The notes below the pieces were generated by a model. It saw only the letters and a program-made list of their open reading frames with translations, ran no database searches and had not been told where the DNA came from. From positions 2,790,001 through 2,854,000 of the forward strand of contig CBDDKZ010000005.1 of the NCBI GenBank assembly GCA_965230415.1: DNA of 64,000 nt, given 5' to 3'. The DNA comes from CBDDKZ01 sp965230415. GTDB lineage: Bacteria; Bacteroidota; Bacteroidia; Cytophagales; JAAEPT01. Made by a program: the position numbers and the translations under genes. Shown piece after piece: positions 45,211 to 54,699 of this stretch (positions are counted from its first letter, which is position 1; every line of letters starts with the position of its first letter).

Positions 45211-46488
45211 ATGAAAATAAAAAAAGAATTAGCAGAACTGCTCGAAGCCAATGTCATTACAAAGGGTACAGCAGATCGAATAAGCGACTATTATGCTAAA
45301 AATGGCAATGATTCCGGTAATCGGCTCATCATAATTTTTGCGGTGTTAGGGGCTCTACTTGTCGGCTTAGGCATTATTTTAATTGTTGCTCATAATTGGG
45401 ATGAATTGGGAAAAGGAATGAAAACTGCTTTTGCTTTTCTACCGTTGTTACTGGGGCAAGGGGCATGTGCATACGCCCTACTAAAGCAGGAAAGAAGTAG
45501 CGCATGGTCTGAAGGCGGTTCTACATTTTTATTTGTGGCAATAGGAGCCTGCTTGTCTCTGATAAGTCAGATTTATAATATAGAAGGGGAGTTGAGTGGT
45601 TTTCTATGGACCTGGTTGTTTTTGGGCTTGCCAATCATATATGTCATGCGCTCATCAACGGCATCAATATTATACATTATTGGAATTACCTATTTTGTAT
45701 TGGTTTCCGGGTCCCGGTATACCTATTTTTCAAATTCAAACTGGTATTGGCTGATGATTGTCTTAGTACTGCCCTACTACATTATGCTATTCAAAAAAAA
45801 ACCGGCTAGTAATTTTCTTAACGTTCACAACTGGTTGATGCCCATTTCTCTTTCATTAGCCTTAACTACTTTAGGACATGGGCAGTATGAACTTATGTTT
45901 GTGGTTTATATCAGCCTATTTGGCTTGTTTTATGTTTTTGGTAATTCCGGATTTTTCAAAGATAAGGCTGTTCTAAAAAACTCTTACCGTACCTTAGGGT
46001 CGTTGGGGACCATGTTTTTATTATTTCTATTGAGTTTTGAATGGTATTGGGAAGACCTTGGGAGTGTACATTATTATGACATAGGTGAAGAGCCGGCAAT
46101 GTATATGGCTATATTGGTGACCCTACTGGCAATGACGGGCGCTTTTATTCAACAAAAGATACATGGACGTAAGCTATTGCCGCCGATTACTTATGTACAT
46201 GCCTTGTTTCCAGCGCTGTTTTTTATTGGTCAAGAATCTTTTATACCTATTGTAGTGATTAATTTGCTCGTGCTGGGGCTCGGTATAGCCAATGTGAACA
46301 GTGGGGCCAAACATAACAATCTCGGATTTCTTAATTACGGAATGGTCATAATATGTACACTGATTACCTGTCGGTTTTTTGATCTTGACCTGCCCTTTGT
46401 ATTAAAGGGAGTGATCTTTCTGTTAATGGGAGTAGGCTTTTTTGTGTTGAATATAGTGGTGCTAAAAAAACGAAAGTCAAATGAATAA
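45211..46488 (+). CDS. DUF2157 integral membrane protein
   Basis: 425 residues from ATG 45211 (MKIKKELAELLEANVITKGT); a GTG at 45175 is an alternative. After a cytoplasmic N-terminal helix pair typical of DUF2157, about ten to twelve hydrophobic helices follow (LIIIFAVLGALLVGLGIILI, LFVAIGACLSLISQIYNIEG). Its stop overlaps the start of the GDYXXLXY gene by eight bases, a pairing seen repeatedly for DUF2157/DUF4401 and GDYXXLXY proteins, so they probably form a membrane complex of unknown role. Confidence 0.85.
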   Translation: MKIKKELAELLEANVITKGTADRISDYYAKNGNDSGNRLIIIFAVLGALLVGLGIILIVAHNWDELGKGMKTAFAFLPLLLGQGACAYALLKQERSSAWSEGGSTFLFVAIGACLSLISQIYNIEGELSGFLWTWLFLGLPIIYVMRSSTASILYIIGITYFVLVSGSRYTYFSNSNWYWLMIVLVLPYYIMLFKKKPASNFLNVHNWLMPISLSLALTTLGHGQYELMFVVYISLFGLFYVFGNSGFFKDKAVLKNSYRTLGSLGTMFLLFLLSFEWYWEDLGSVHYYDIGEEPAMYMAILVTLLAMTGAFIQQKIHGRKLLPPITYVHALFPALFFIGQESFIPIVVINLLVLGLGIANVNSGAKHNNLGFLNYGMVIICTLITCRFFDLDLPFVLKGVIFLLMGVGFFVLNIVVLKKRKSNE

Positions 46489-47059
46489 AAAAAAGGTATT
46501 TGTTGTCGCTTTGGTTTTGATGATTCTTGTTCAGCTGCTGGTTCCCGCAAGCATGATCTGGGATAGCGAACAGGTATTAGAAGAAGGGGAGGTGATAAAA
46601 CTTAAAACAAAACCTATTGATCCAACCGATCCCTTTCGTGGCAAGTACATAACATTAAGCTTTGAAGAGGATTCATGGTTTGTAGATGATAAACGACATT
46701 GGGAGCGCGATCAGACTATTTATGTTTCTTTCGTGCCAGATCAGGATGGATATGCCATTATTGATGCTGTGTCGAAATCAGTACCTGTGAGTGGTGTTTA
46801 TGTGAAAGCGAAGGTGAGGTATAGTTTTAGGTCACAAACAATACGTATAAAATACCCGTTTGAACGCTATTATATGGAAGAGTCCAAGGCCTATGATGCT
46901 GAGCGGGCCCATCGTAAGGCTCGTGCAGATACTTCTCAAGTGACTTACGCGTTAATAAGTATACATAAGGGGGATGCAGTATTACGCGATGTATTAATCA
47001 ATGATTGTCCTATCCGCGAAATAGTGGAAGATATGCATCGGGAGTCATCTTCTGATTGA
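46481..47059 (+). CDS. GDYXXLXY-family membrane-anchored protein
   Basis: 192 residues with an N-terminal membrane helix (VFVVALVLMILVQLLVPASM). The signature block reads DPTDPFRGKYITLSF, a variant of GDYxxLxY; FERYYMEESKAYDAERAHRK is the conserved second block of the family. The soluble part should lie outside the cytoplasm. It follows DUF2157 with an eight-base overlap, supporting joint function. Biochemical role unknown. Confidence 0.85.
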   Translation: MNKKKVFVVALVLMILVQLLVPASMIWDSEQVLEEGEVIKLKTKPIDPTDPFRGKYITLSFEEDSWFVDDKRHWERDQTIYVSFVPDQDGYAIIDAVSKSVPVSGVYVKAKVRYSFRSQTIRIKYPFERYYMEESKAYDAERAHRKARADTSQVTYALISIHKGDAVLRDVLINDCPIREIVEDMHRESSSD

Positions 47060-47235
47060 TTCGTTTTTGCTCAAGTAAATATTTCCTGTCGCCTTGATTT
47101 TATTTCCAGGTATTTTGTTCTATGGTGACGTTTGCAAGATTAGAACATAAGGTTTCAGAAGTACCCAAAAAAAGTTATTTTTGGGAAGTTATTTAGTCGA
47201 CCAAGAAATCTTTCTACCAGAGAAACCAGACTCAA

Positions 47236-49134
47236 ATGCCTTTCATAAAGCGTATACATCTGATTTCAATATTTTTTTCTTTAGTGAACTTGTGTAGCGC
47301 ACAGGATAGCACTCGCTTTGTTGTTTTCCAAAATATACAGGCGGTAAAGGATGTGGTGAAAATACCCGATGGCTATTTCATTACAGGACGAACATGGGAT
47401 ATTTCGGGTTTTCACTCGCCAGGTGTTTACCGTAATATTGTGGTTGCCCGCCTCGATGAGCATATGACTCCGGTTTGGGCCTACCAATACGGGGGAGCTT
47501 ATTCTGATTCGCCAAATCAGTGTATCCTGACAAGTGATTCTGGTTTGATTGTTTCTGGTTCCACCAGGTCTTTTGGCTCTTCGCCTACAGATTTATATAT
47601 GAATTTGTTTATGATGAAAGTAGCGAAGGACGGTGAATTAATATGGTTTAAAACCTATGAACATGATGATTCCCTCAGAAGTTACATCAATGAGGGTTAC
47701 CACCTTTATAGTAGGGGAGATGGCCATATTATTGCAGATGGAATTGTAAATACTGATGCCAATTCAGGATCACGTACCGATCGAATTATTTTGAAAATTA
47801 AAGAAGATAGTGGGGACTTGATAGATGTATTTAGAATTGATTGTCAAAACGCAGATAATCTGGGGAAAGGTTTTGTGCTCACGAACGACAATGGCTTTTT
47901 ATTAGGAGGCGTGCGTGGATTTAAAGAACGAGGCGCAGCTACATGGGAAGGGGAGTTGATCAAAGTGGATGCATTGGGTAAAGTAGCGTGGGCACGATCA
48001 GTAGGGACGACAGGCGCAGAATTAAACGTATATGGAGGGGAGGTGTCTTTAGTTGCCGAGGTCGATGGCGGTTACGTCTATGCTACGTGTACGCAAGGGG
48101 CGGTAATAGATGGAGTTGATTTACTCTTCTCTAAATTTGACCCAAATGGCAATTTGCTATGGGCTAAAATTTACGGTACCAACAACGATGATTTAATACA
48201 GCTTCGTGAATTTATAGAAGGCCCAAATAATCATTTGTCCTGTTACATTAATGCTCAAATACCCAATGATACGGCCATTAATAATAATACCTTCCTGATC
48301 GAAATTGATACCGAAACGGGATCGCTTACCCAACAATTGAAAAGTAATTATAACCCAAATATTAGTATTACAGGTCGTTGTGCTGATACGCTCTTAAGCG
48401 TAGTGTCGGGTTTAAGTGCTTTATTAAGCAACGATCAAAATGGGTTTTTACTGAGTACAGAAAATGGAATGGACCTCTGTGAAGGTTATGTCGATACACT
48501 TTATTTGCGGGAGGATAAGGAAACAACAATAGGTGTCAATTCTTACGCTTGTACTTCCTCAGAATTTATATACGCTTTTGATAAAGTGCCGATGAAGGAT
48601 ACCATTAACCTTAATCCTGTCACAATTTGCAGCAAATATATTGCGCAACCCAAAATAACAACGGGTTTTACCAGTATTTGTCCAGGTACATCTGTTACAA
48701 TGACCTCCTCATTAGATGATGTATGGTGGTCAGATGAGCATGCTCCAACGGCTGTGCTGGGTACGGGTAGATCGATTTCAGTGGAACCAACACGTTCCAC
48801 CATGTACTATGTTACTGCTAGCAGCGAAAAAAAAGATTCGGTATTTATAGAAGTCAAAGCGGTAAATGATTTGTCGTGTGTTACTCTTGATATCGTGGAA
48901 ATATTAACGCCGAATGGAGACGGTAAACATGATTATTTTTTCATTGGCGACATTACCAAATTTCTGGATTACGAGGTGGCGGTATTTAATCTATATGGTG
49001 ATCGTGTGATGCATCAGCTAAATTATCAAAACGACTGGGATGGCGATGATTTGCCTGATGGCCAGTATTTCTATTACATAAAAATTCAGGACGTTAATAT
49101 GGAACTTAAGGGGCCATTGTTAATTCATCGATAG
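47236..49134 (+). CDS. T9SS type-B client with beta-propeller body, copy 1
   Basis: 632 residues with a signal peptide (LISIFFSLVNLCSAQ). The body has propeller-like repeats (NIVVARLDEHMTPVWAYQYG, LLFSKFDPNGNLLWAKIYG, a pattern of G..d....k.d..G...W...yG), then an immunoglobulin-like region (ITTGFTSICPGTSVTMTSSL). The last 90 residues are a CHU_C/type-B sorting domain (VEILTPNGDGKHDYFFIGD, NLYGDRVM, DLPDGQYFYYIKI). Type-B clients need a PorP/SprF-like partner, encoded two genes downstream. It is a close paralogue of the following gene. Possible adhesin or gliding-type surface filament. Confidence 0.88.
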   Translation: MPFIKRIHLISIFFSLVNLCSAQDSTRFVVFQNIQAVKDVVKIPDGYFITGRTWDISGFHSPGVYRNIVVARLDEHMTPVWAYQYGGAYSDSPNQCILTSDSGLIVSGSTRSFGSSPTDLYMNLFMMKVAKDGELIWFKTYEHDDSLRSYINEGYHLYSRGDGHIIADGIVNTDANSGSRTDRIILKIKEDSGDLIDVFRIDCQNADNLGKGFVLTNDNGFLLGGVRGFKERGAATWEGELIKVDALGKVAWARSVGTTGAELNVYGGEVSLVAEVDGGYVYATCTQGAVIDGVDLLFSKFDPNGNLLWAKIYGTNNDDLIQLREFIEGPNNHLSCYINAQIPNDTAINNNTFLIEIDTETGSLTQQLKSNYNPNISITGRCADTLLSVVSGLSALLSNDQNGFLLSTENGMDLCEGYVDTLYLREDKETTIGVNSYACTSSEFIYAFDKVPMKDTINLNPVTICSKYIAQPKITTGFTSICPGTSVTMTSSLDDVWWSDEHAPTAVLGTGRSISVEPTRSTMYYVTASSEKKDSVFIEVKAVNDLSCVTLDIVEILTPNGDGKHDYFFIGDITKFLDYEVAVFNLYGDRVMHQLNYQNDWDGDDLPDGQYFYYIKIQDVNMELKGPLLIHR

Positions 49135-49197
49135 GTGAATTGAGCAAATGAATTGGTATATTTACGTGACCATATTTATGGAGAATAATAACATTCA

Positions 49198-51102
49198 ATG
49201 CTAGCGCTTAGATTGACTATAAACTTGTTAAGTCGCAACTGTAAGCTATTGGTGATCTTGCTTGTGGCTGTTCAATATAGCTATGCTCAGGACAGTATTT
49301 TTTTTGCCGTATACGAGGATGTACGCATTTTTCGAGATGTTGCACGCGTTGGTGATAATTATTTTGTAGTAGGCGATACACATACTTCAGCTGACACCGA
49401 CCGTGACTTCGTAGTCGCCCGGCTCGATCGTAATTTCAATAAGGTCTGGGCCTTCCGCGTAGGCGGCCTTTTTTTTGACGTAGGACTTAAGTGTGCATTA
49501 ACCAAAGATACCAGTTTGTTAGTAACGGGGGCAACACGCTCCTACAACCTCTCACCCTCCGATCAAACACTGCAGTTTTTCGTTTCAAAATTTGATAAAA
49601 CGGGCAATTTGAAATGGTTTAAAACATATAACCAGGAAGGGATTACAGTAAGTTATGTGAATGGGGCATATCACATAATAGAAAAAGAGAACGGAAACTT
49701 TATTGTAGAGGGAATAACTAATACGGATGCAAATTCGGGCTCCAGCACCGATAGGCTTATCTTAGAGATTGATGAAGATGGAGAGCCGGTGTCCACAACA
49801 CGTGTTGATTGTCAAAATGCGGTTAACGAAGGTAAAGGTTTTACGCTAATAAGCGATGGAGGAAGTGTTGTTGCCGGTGTGCGAGGCTTTGACAGCAATA
49901 GTGGCGTACTGGAAAATATTGATGGAGAAATTATAAAACTCAACTCCGAAGGGCAGGTGACTTGGGCCCGGTCCATAGGTACCTCAGAAGATGAGTCGCT
50001 TACTAAAAGCAGTTTCCCGGCGGCAGTTGCTGAAATAGCAGGTGGTTATCTCATGGCAGTTGCAACACAAGGAGGGAGTATTGGAGGGGTTGATCTTCTT
50101 CTGGCCAAATTTGATGATGAAGGTGATACCGTTTGGACAAAAATTTATGGAACGCCCAATGATGATATCATCAATTCTAACGAGTTAATAAATGTTTCCG
50201 AAAATGCCATTTCGTTTTTCCTTACCTCCCGCTCTACAGGGAATACCGGTCAGAGTAGCCTACTTACTGTTACCATCGATACCAATGGAAACATTATCGA
50301 AGAATCTCAATTTTCGGGCGCGGACTTATTAAGTGTTTCCGGAATGGATTACCGTTCATTAATGCAAGTTGCAGTAGGGAGTACCAATTTGCTTTCACAG
50401 AATCCTAACGCCAGCATTTTTAATACAACCACCTTGGGTTCGTTTTGTAGCAACAATACAAAAGGACAATTTCTGGAAGAAGATAATGAAACCTCATTGC
50501 TTGTAAGTGAATATTCATGTTTTAGCGGAGGTTCTTTTGAGGCCAAACCTCATTTTCCGATAATAAATAATGCGGTACTTATTAAGACCGCCATTTGTGA
50601 TGAACTCATAATAAAGCCGGTAATAGCAATAAATGATACCATAATTTGCCCCGGAGAGGAGTTGGAAATAGCAGTGGATTTAGAAAGCATACAATGGTTT
50701 GATGACCAAAATCCCGGCCTGTTGCTGAGCGAAGATCAGAGTGTTTTTGTGCGTCCTGAGTCGACTGTTACTTACTATGCACAGGCTTCAAACGGCTATG
50801 AAGATTCTGTGCAGGTTCAGGTCAGAGCAATCAGTGATGAGCTCTGTATAGCACTCGAAATTTATGAACTTATGACACCAAACGGAGATGGCGTGCAGGA
50901 CTATTTCTTTATAAAGGATATAAACAGTTTTAAAGACTATGAAGTCTCGGTGTTTAATTTGTATGGTGACGAGGTGATGCATATTCATAATTATGAAAAT
51001 GATTGGGGAGGAAACAATGTTCCAGATGGCCAGTATTTCTATCATATACTAATCAATGATATTAATAAAGCGTTTAAAGGCCCTTTAGTTATACAGCGAT
51101 GA
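49198..51102 (+). CDS. T9SS type-B client with beta-propeller body, copy 2
   Basis: 634 residues, collinear with copy 1: signal peptide (VILLVAVQYSYAQ), propeller-like body (DFVVARLDRNFNKVWAFRVG, LLLAKFDDEGDTVWTKIYG), a short Ig-like part (DTIICPGEELEIAVDLESI) and a CHU_C type-B sorting domain (YELMTPNGDGVQDYFFIKD, NLYGDEVMH, NNVPDGQYFYHI). Its TGA overlaps the ATG of the PorP/SprF gene (51099-51102), so the two are translationally coupled, the usual arrangement of a type-B client and its outer-membrane partner. Confidence 0.9.
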   Translation: MLALRLTINLLSRNCKLLVILLVAVQYSYAQDSIFFAVYEDVRIFRDVARVGDNYFVVGDTHTSADTDRDFVVARLDRNFNKVWAFRVGGLFFDVGLKCALTKDTSLLVTGATRSYNLSPSDQTLQFFVSKFDKTGNLKWFKTYNQEGITVSYVNGAYHIIEKENGNFIVEGITNTDANSGSSTDRLILEIDEDGEPVSTTRVDCQNAVNEGKGFTLISDGGSVVAGVRGFDSNSGVLENIDGEIIKLNSEGQVTWARSIGTSEDESLTKSSFPAAVAEIAGGYLMAVATQGGSIGGVDLLLAKFDDEGDTVWTKIYGTPNDDIINSNELINVSENAISFFLTSRSTGNTGQSSLLTVTIDTNGNIIEESQFSGADLLSVSGMDYRSLMQVAVGSTNLLSQNPNASIFNTTTLGSFCSNNTKGQFLEEDNETSLLVSEYSCFSGGSFEAKPHFPIINNAVLIKTAICDELIIKPVIAINDTIICPGEELEIAVDLESIQWFDDQNPGLLLSEDQSVFVRPESTVTYYAQASNGYEDSVQVQVRAISDELCIALEIYELMTPNGDGVQDYFFIKDINSFKDYEVSVFNLYGDEVMHIHNYENDWGGNNVPDGQYFYHILINDINKAFKGPLVIQR

Positions 51103-52055
51103 AAAGAATTGTATTGTTCTTAAGTAGTATTTATTTGCCGTTTATGTTGGCAGCTCAGCAAGATGTGTTGTACTCTCAATACATGTTTGGGAGTACGATG
51201 GTCAATCCGGCAGCGGCAGGCTCGAGAAGAGGAATTGATGCAACACTTTTCTTCAAAAATCAATTCAACGGCCTGCGCGGGGCCCCCGAAGCACGATCCT
51301 TTCAAATCGCATCACCATTAAAACATGGTCAGCTGGGGGCAGGTTTTGAAATTGGTCAGCAGGAGGCAGCAGGCACAAATACTTTTAAGTCAATGCTCCA
51401 CATGAATTACAAGATAAATGCTTTTGGAGGTGTTCTGGCTTTTGGTGTCAGTAGTGGGCTGCGACATTATAAGGTTGATTTTAATTACTTGAATATCATG
51501 GATTATTCAGATCATGTTATTACAAGCGGAAGCTCGGCATTAATCCCTGATTTTGGTGCCGGTATTCATTTTAATAAGAAGCGTTACTACCTGGGGCTGG
51601 CAACCCAACATTTAAATCAAAGTTCATTGCGGCTCGGGAGTTTTGAAAATAGCCAGGCAAAACTCCGTCGGCATTATTATTTGTTAGGAGCCTATAAAGC
51701 GTCTCTATCGAATAGCATAAACTGGAAGCCCAGCATGTTGATCAAATATGTGCCTTCGTCTGCATTTCAGGTCGACTTTAGTAGTCATATTGACTATAAA
51801 AATAAAATATGGGCAGGCTGCTCCTATCGGACCAATCATGAATTGGCGCTGCAGCTAGGTGGTGACCTTGGAGCTGTTTCCAATAGAATAATACACTCGA
51901 TTTATATTGGTTATGCTTATGAATTACCTTTAGGATTGACCCAAAAAATAAGCCTGAATACCCAGGAGGTTTTCCTGGCTTTACGTTATGTGCCACGTCC
52001 GGCACTAAGCAAGCTTAAGAAAAGAAATGTAGTTGAATCGCCTGTAATCTTCTAG
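51099..52055 (+). CDS. PorP/SprF-family type IX secretion partner
   Basis: 318 residues with a signal peptide (to about LAAQQ) and the diagnostic opening YSQYMFGSTMVNPAAAGS. The rest alternates amphipathic strands (GVLAFGVSSGLRHYKVDFNY, YYLGLATQHLNQSSLRLG), as in the outer-membrane barrel of PorP/SprF. These proteins anchor or guide type-B clients (SprF for SprB in gliding bacteria). It is coupled to the client gene before it and one base from the next. I would not call it sprF or porP proper, since genomes carry many copies. Confidence 0.92.
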   Translation: MKRIVLFLSSIYLPFMLAAQQDVLYSQYMFGSTMVNPAAAGSRRGIDATLFFKNQFNGLRGAPEARSFQIASPLKHGQLGAGFEIGQQEAAGTNTFKSMLHMNYKINAFGGVLAFGVSSGLRHYKVDFNYLNIMDYSDHVITSGSSALIPDFGAGIHFNKKRYYLGLATQHLNQSSLRLGSFENSQAKLRRHYYLLGAYKASLSNSINWKPSMLIKYVPSSAFQVDFSSHIDYKNKIWAGCSYRTNHELALQLGGDLGAVSNRIIHSIYIGYAYELPLGLTQKISLNTQEVFLALRYVPRPALSKLKKRNVVESPVIF

Positions 52056-52056
52056 A

Positions 52057-53310
52057 ATGAAACAAGTTATTTTCACATACCTGCTATTGATAAGTGCCTA
52101 TTGCTGTGCTCAGAAGTCTTTCGATAAAGACCTTGGCGTAGCTACACATTATTTCGAGTTAAAAGAATATGCAAACGCTATTTTTTACTATGACAGGTGT
52201 TATCAAGTCAAGCCTAAACCGGAAATTGCCGCTCAGATTGCTATGGCATACAGCTTGATTCGTGACTATAAAAAAGCAGAGATTTGGTTTCGTATTGTAG
52301 TGAAAAAATATCCATGCGAGAAATACTTGCTTGAATATGCAGAAGTGCTACGCATAAATGGCAAAACAGAACAGGCAATTACCACACTTACCAAATATAT
52401 CGGGTGTTTTGGAGATGATCATGCTGCTGTTGAGCTACTGGAGAGGTGGAAAGAAGTGGCCTCCTGGAACAATGATGAAAACCACTTTAAACTAAATAAC
52501 TTAGCCAGGTTAAATAGTGCTTATTCGGATATTTGTGCGGTAAGACATGCAGGAGGAATCGTTTTTTCTTCAAGTAGGCCGGGTGTACTTATAAAAGAAA
52601 AATATGGAAGAACCAACGGTCCTTATTACAATTTATACTATAGTGAAAAAAGAAATGGCAAGTGGAACAGGCCGGGCAGTTTCTCTTCAATGATCAATAC
52701 ATTGAATCATGAAGGAGCTTGTACTTTTAATTCAAATAATGATACCATTTATTTTTCTAGGAGTAAACGCGCTTCGAAAAATAACGTGAATGAAGTGCTT
52801 GTGAATCCGGTGCAATTGTATCAATCCCACAAGACGTCAATAGGTTGGGATAAGGTACAGCTATTTGTCTTTAATGATACACTTAAGTCGTATGCACACC
52901 CGAGTATTTCAGGAGATGGAAATACCTTGTTTTTTTGTTCCAATAGAGAGGGTGGTTTTGGTGGTATGGATATTTATATGTGTATAAGGAAAAGAGGCCT
53001 GTGGTCCGATCCTATTAACCTCGGGCCCGGCATTAATACGGCAGGAGATGAATGCTACCCCTATTTTCATCCCTCTGGTATGCTTTATTTTTCTTCAGAT
53101 GGCCACGCCGGTTATGGTGGATTGGATGTCTTCAAAGTAGATTTAGCAGGGCAGGCAATGGGTGAGGTAATAAACCTTAGGAGGCCAATAAATTCTTCCG
53201 GAGACGATTTTGGGTTTTCTTTCAATGAAGATAAAAGCGAAGGATATCTCACATCAAACAGACCCGGAGGTAAAGGGATGGAAGATGTTTACCTCGTGCA
53301 AGATCAATGA
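52057..53310 (+). CDS. TPR and PD40 (WD40-like) envelope protein
   Basis: 417 residues with a signal peptide (to about YCCAQ). Residues 25-150 contain TPR-like helices (GVATHYFELKEYANAIFYYD, IAMAYSLIRDYKKAEIWF). Residues 150-415 carry PD40 blades: HPSISGDGNTLFFCSNREGG, DECYPYFHPSGMLYFSSDGH, GFSFNEDKSEGYLTSNRPGG. This is the N-terminal two thirds of PorE-type proteins without the CRD and OmpA peptidoglycan-binding domains, so it cannot bind the wall the way PorE does. Cotranscribed with a type-B client and PorP/SprF protein, it is probably an accessory to their assembly. Confidence 0.88.
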   Translation: MKQVIFTYLLLISAYCCAQKSFDKDLGVATHYFELKEYANAIFYYDRCYQVKPKPEIAAQIAMAYSLIRDYKKAEIWFRIVVKKYPCEKYLLEYAEVLRINGKTEQAITTLTKYIGCFGDDHAAVELLERWKEVASWNNDENHFKLNNLARLNSAYSDICAVRHAGGIVFSSSRPGVLIKEKYGRTNGPYYNLYYSEKRNGKWNRPGSFSSMINTLNHEGACTFNSNNDTIYFSRSKRASKNNVNEVLVNPVQLYQSHKTSIGWDKVQLFVFNDTLKSYAHPSISGDGNTLFFCSNREGGFGGMDIYMCIRKRGLWSDPINLGPGINTAGDECYPYFHPSGMLYFSSDGHAGYGGLDVFKVDLAGQAMGEVINLRRPINSSGDDFGFSFNEDKSEGYLTSNRPGGKGMEDVYLVQDQ

Positions 53311-53987
53311 TCTTTCTCTTTTTTCAATTCTTTTTTATACTTGAATAGGTCGTTTTCTGCGTTAGTGGCATTTCGAATAGAGTCCATAAAGCTACTGGCG
53401 CTCTTGTTTTTTGTCGTAGTGCTGTTCTCTGTAGTCGGGGAGTTTTGCACTACATTTTCTTGCGTTCGTTGAATTTCAGGATCAGGGCTATTGTCTGAAG
53501 AATCAATTTTATGTTCCATGCTGAGCTCCTGATGCTTAGCAATAGTGGTGTCGGCTTGTGTTACCGGCGGCTTCGAATTTACAGCTGGAATGGTTGTTTT
53601 TTTGGTATTTTCCCTGGTCAATGAAGGTTGCTGCTTTTGGAGTCTATTATTTATGTCGTCTTCAGATGTTTGTTGTTGAATAGCCGCAGGACTTTTCTCC
53701 ACAGTATCTGTACGCTCAACAGCCTCTATGCTTTCAGGTAGTTTTTTTGCAGGAGTGTGTTCCCGGTTTCGAATAATAAAAAATAGGATGGTAGCTATGA
53801 ATAGCGCAATTAAAGAAATGTATAGAAAGTAAGGCCTGGCCTTTGAGCTTTGAGCTTCAGGGGCTTCGTTTGATTCATTGACCTTTTCCATGATGTCGCC
53901 GAGGAAATCCTTTGAAGGACTCGCTTCATAGTTTTCGTACTTTTTCTGAAAGTACGATTTCATCATATCGTCATTTTTTTTAGTCAA
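53304..53987 (-). CDS. Putative transmembrane anti-sigma factor
   Basis: 227 residues. A cytoplasmic N-terminal part (FLGDIMEKVNESNEAPEAQS) is followed by a single membrane helix (YFLYISLIALFIATILFFII, about residues 50-70) and a low-complexity periplasmic tail rich in Thr, Gln, Asn and Lys. The start overlaps the end of the ECF sigma gene by eight bases, the classic sigma/anti-sigma arrangement. There is no zinc-binding anti-sigma motif. The role is inferred from position and topology. Its 3' end overlaps the convergent TPR/PD40 gene by seven bases. Confidence 0.6.
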   Translation of the reverse strand: MTKKNDDMMKSYFQKKYENYEASPSKDFLGDIMEKVNESNEAPEAQSSKARPYFLYISLIALFIATILFFIIRNREHTPAKKLPESIEAVERTDTVEKSPAAIQQQTSEDDINNRLQKQQPSLTRENTKKTTIPAVNSKPPVTQADTTIAKHQELSMEHKIDSSDNSPDPEIQRTQENVVQNSPTTENSTTTKNKSASSFMDSIRNATNAENDLFKYKKELKKEKDH

Positions 53988-54561
53988 CAGGTTCTATTGT
54001 CTTGTTTATATTAATATACATATTCATTAAGGAACGTTTTGCTCTGGATAACCTGGTTCTTGAATTTTCTTCGCTACAGCTTAATAATTCACTAATCTCA
54101 TGATGCGAATAACCTTCAATAGCGAACATATTGAATACGATGCGTTGCTGTTCAGGTAAGCGATTAATCAAGCTATTTATCATTTCAAATTCCAGATTGT
54201 CGGGCAGTGAGAAAGGGACATCAACGTTGGTTGGAGAATCTTCAAAGGAAACCTGTAGTTTATCCTGCGTTGTTTTTTTCCAGTGTGCTATAGCAACATT
54301 TACGGTTACTTTGTATATCCAGGCGGGAATATTGCCGTTCTTAAGATCTATAGTGCCAAGCTTTTGAAAAATACGTACAAATGCGTCCTGAAAAGCATCT
54401 TCAGCAAGATCTTGATTTTTGAGATAACGCAAGCATATACCCATTACTTTTTTTTCGAAATGACTATAAATTTCCCGAATAGCCCGGTTGTCTTTGTCAA
54501 TACATCGCCGAACTAATTCTATCAATTCATCATGTTCCGGATTTATTGGTTCTTTTTCCAA
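53980..54561 (-). CDS. ECF RNA polymerase sigma factor
   Basis: 193 residues, the normal ECF length. Region 2: REIYSHFEKKVMGICLRYLK, then DLAEDAFQDAFVRIFQKLG and the helix IPAWIYKVTVNVAIAHWKK. Region 4: LPEQQRIVFNMFAIEGYSHH, EISELLSCSEENSRTRLSR. It has no Cys-rich tail, unlike the other two sigma factors in the window. It precedes its probable anti-sigma gene by an eight-base overlap. Target genes are unknown; the convergent type-B secretion module is a candidate only by proximity. Confidence 0.95.
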   Translation of the reverse strand: MEKEPINPEHDELIELVRRCIDKDNRAIREIYSHFEKKVMGICLRYLKNQDLAEDAFQDAFVRIFQKLGTIDLKNGNIPAWIYKVTVNVAIAHWKKTTQDKLQVSFEDSPTNVDVPFSLPDNLEFEMINSLINRLPEQQRIVFNMFAIEGYSHHEISELLSCSEENSRTRLSRAKRSLMNMYININKTIEPVD

Positions 54562-54657
54562 ATGGAAATATGCTAGATAGTTTCGTTGATTATGTCCGCA
54601 TAAATTTAAGTAATTATTCGTGAATATTAAATACAGCTAGGAATTATGAGTTAGAAG

Positions 54658-54686
54658 GAGAAGACCGGGCTCATACCGGTCTTCTC
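54658..54686 (-). terminator. Terminator of the 891-residue protein gene
   Basis: GAGAAGACCGG (54658-54668) pairs perfectly with CCGGTCTTCTC (54676-54686) with a seven-base loop, 14 bases beyond the stop. GAGAAGACC also opens the terminator at 57419 of the paralogous upstream gene. Confidence 0.8.
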
Positions 54687-54699
54687 AGAGGTGTAGCCC

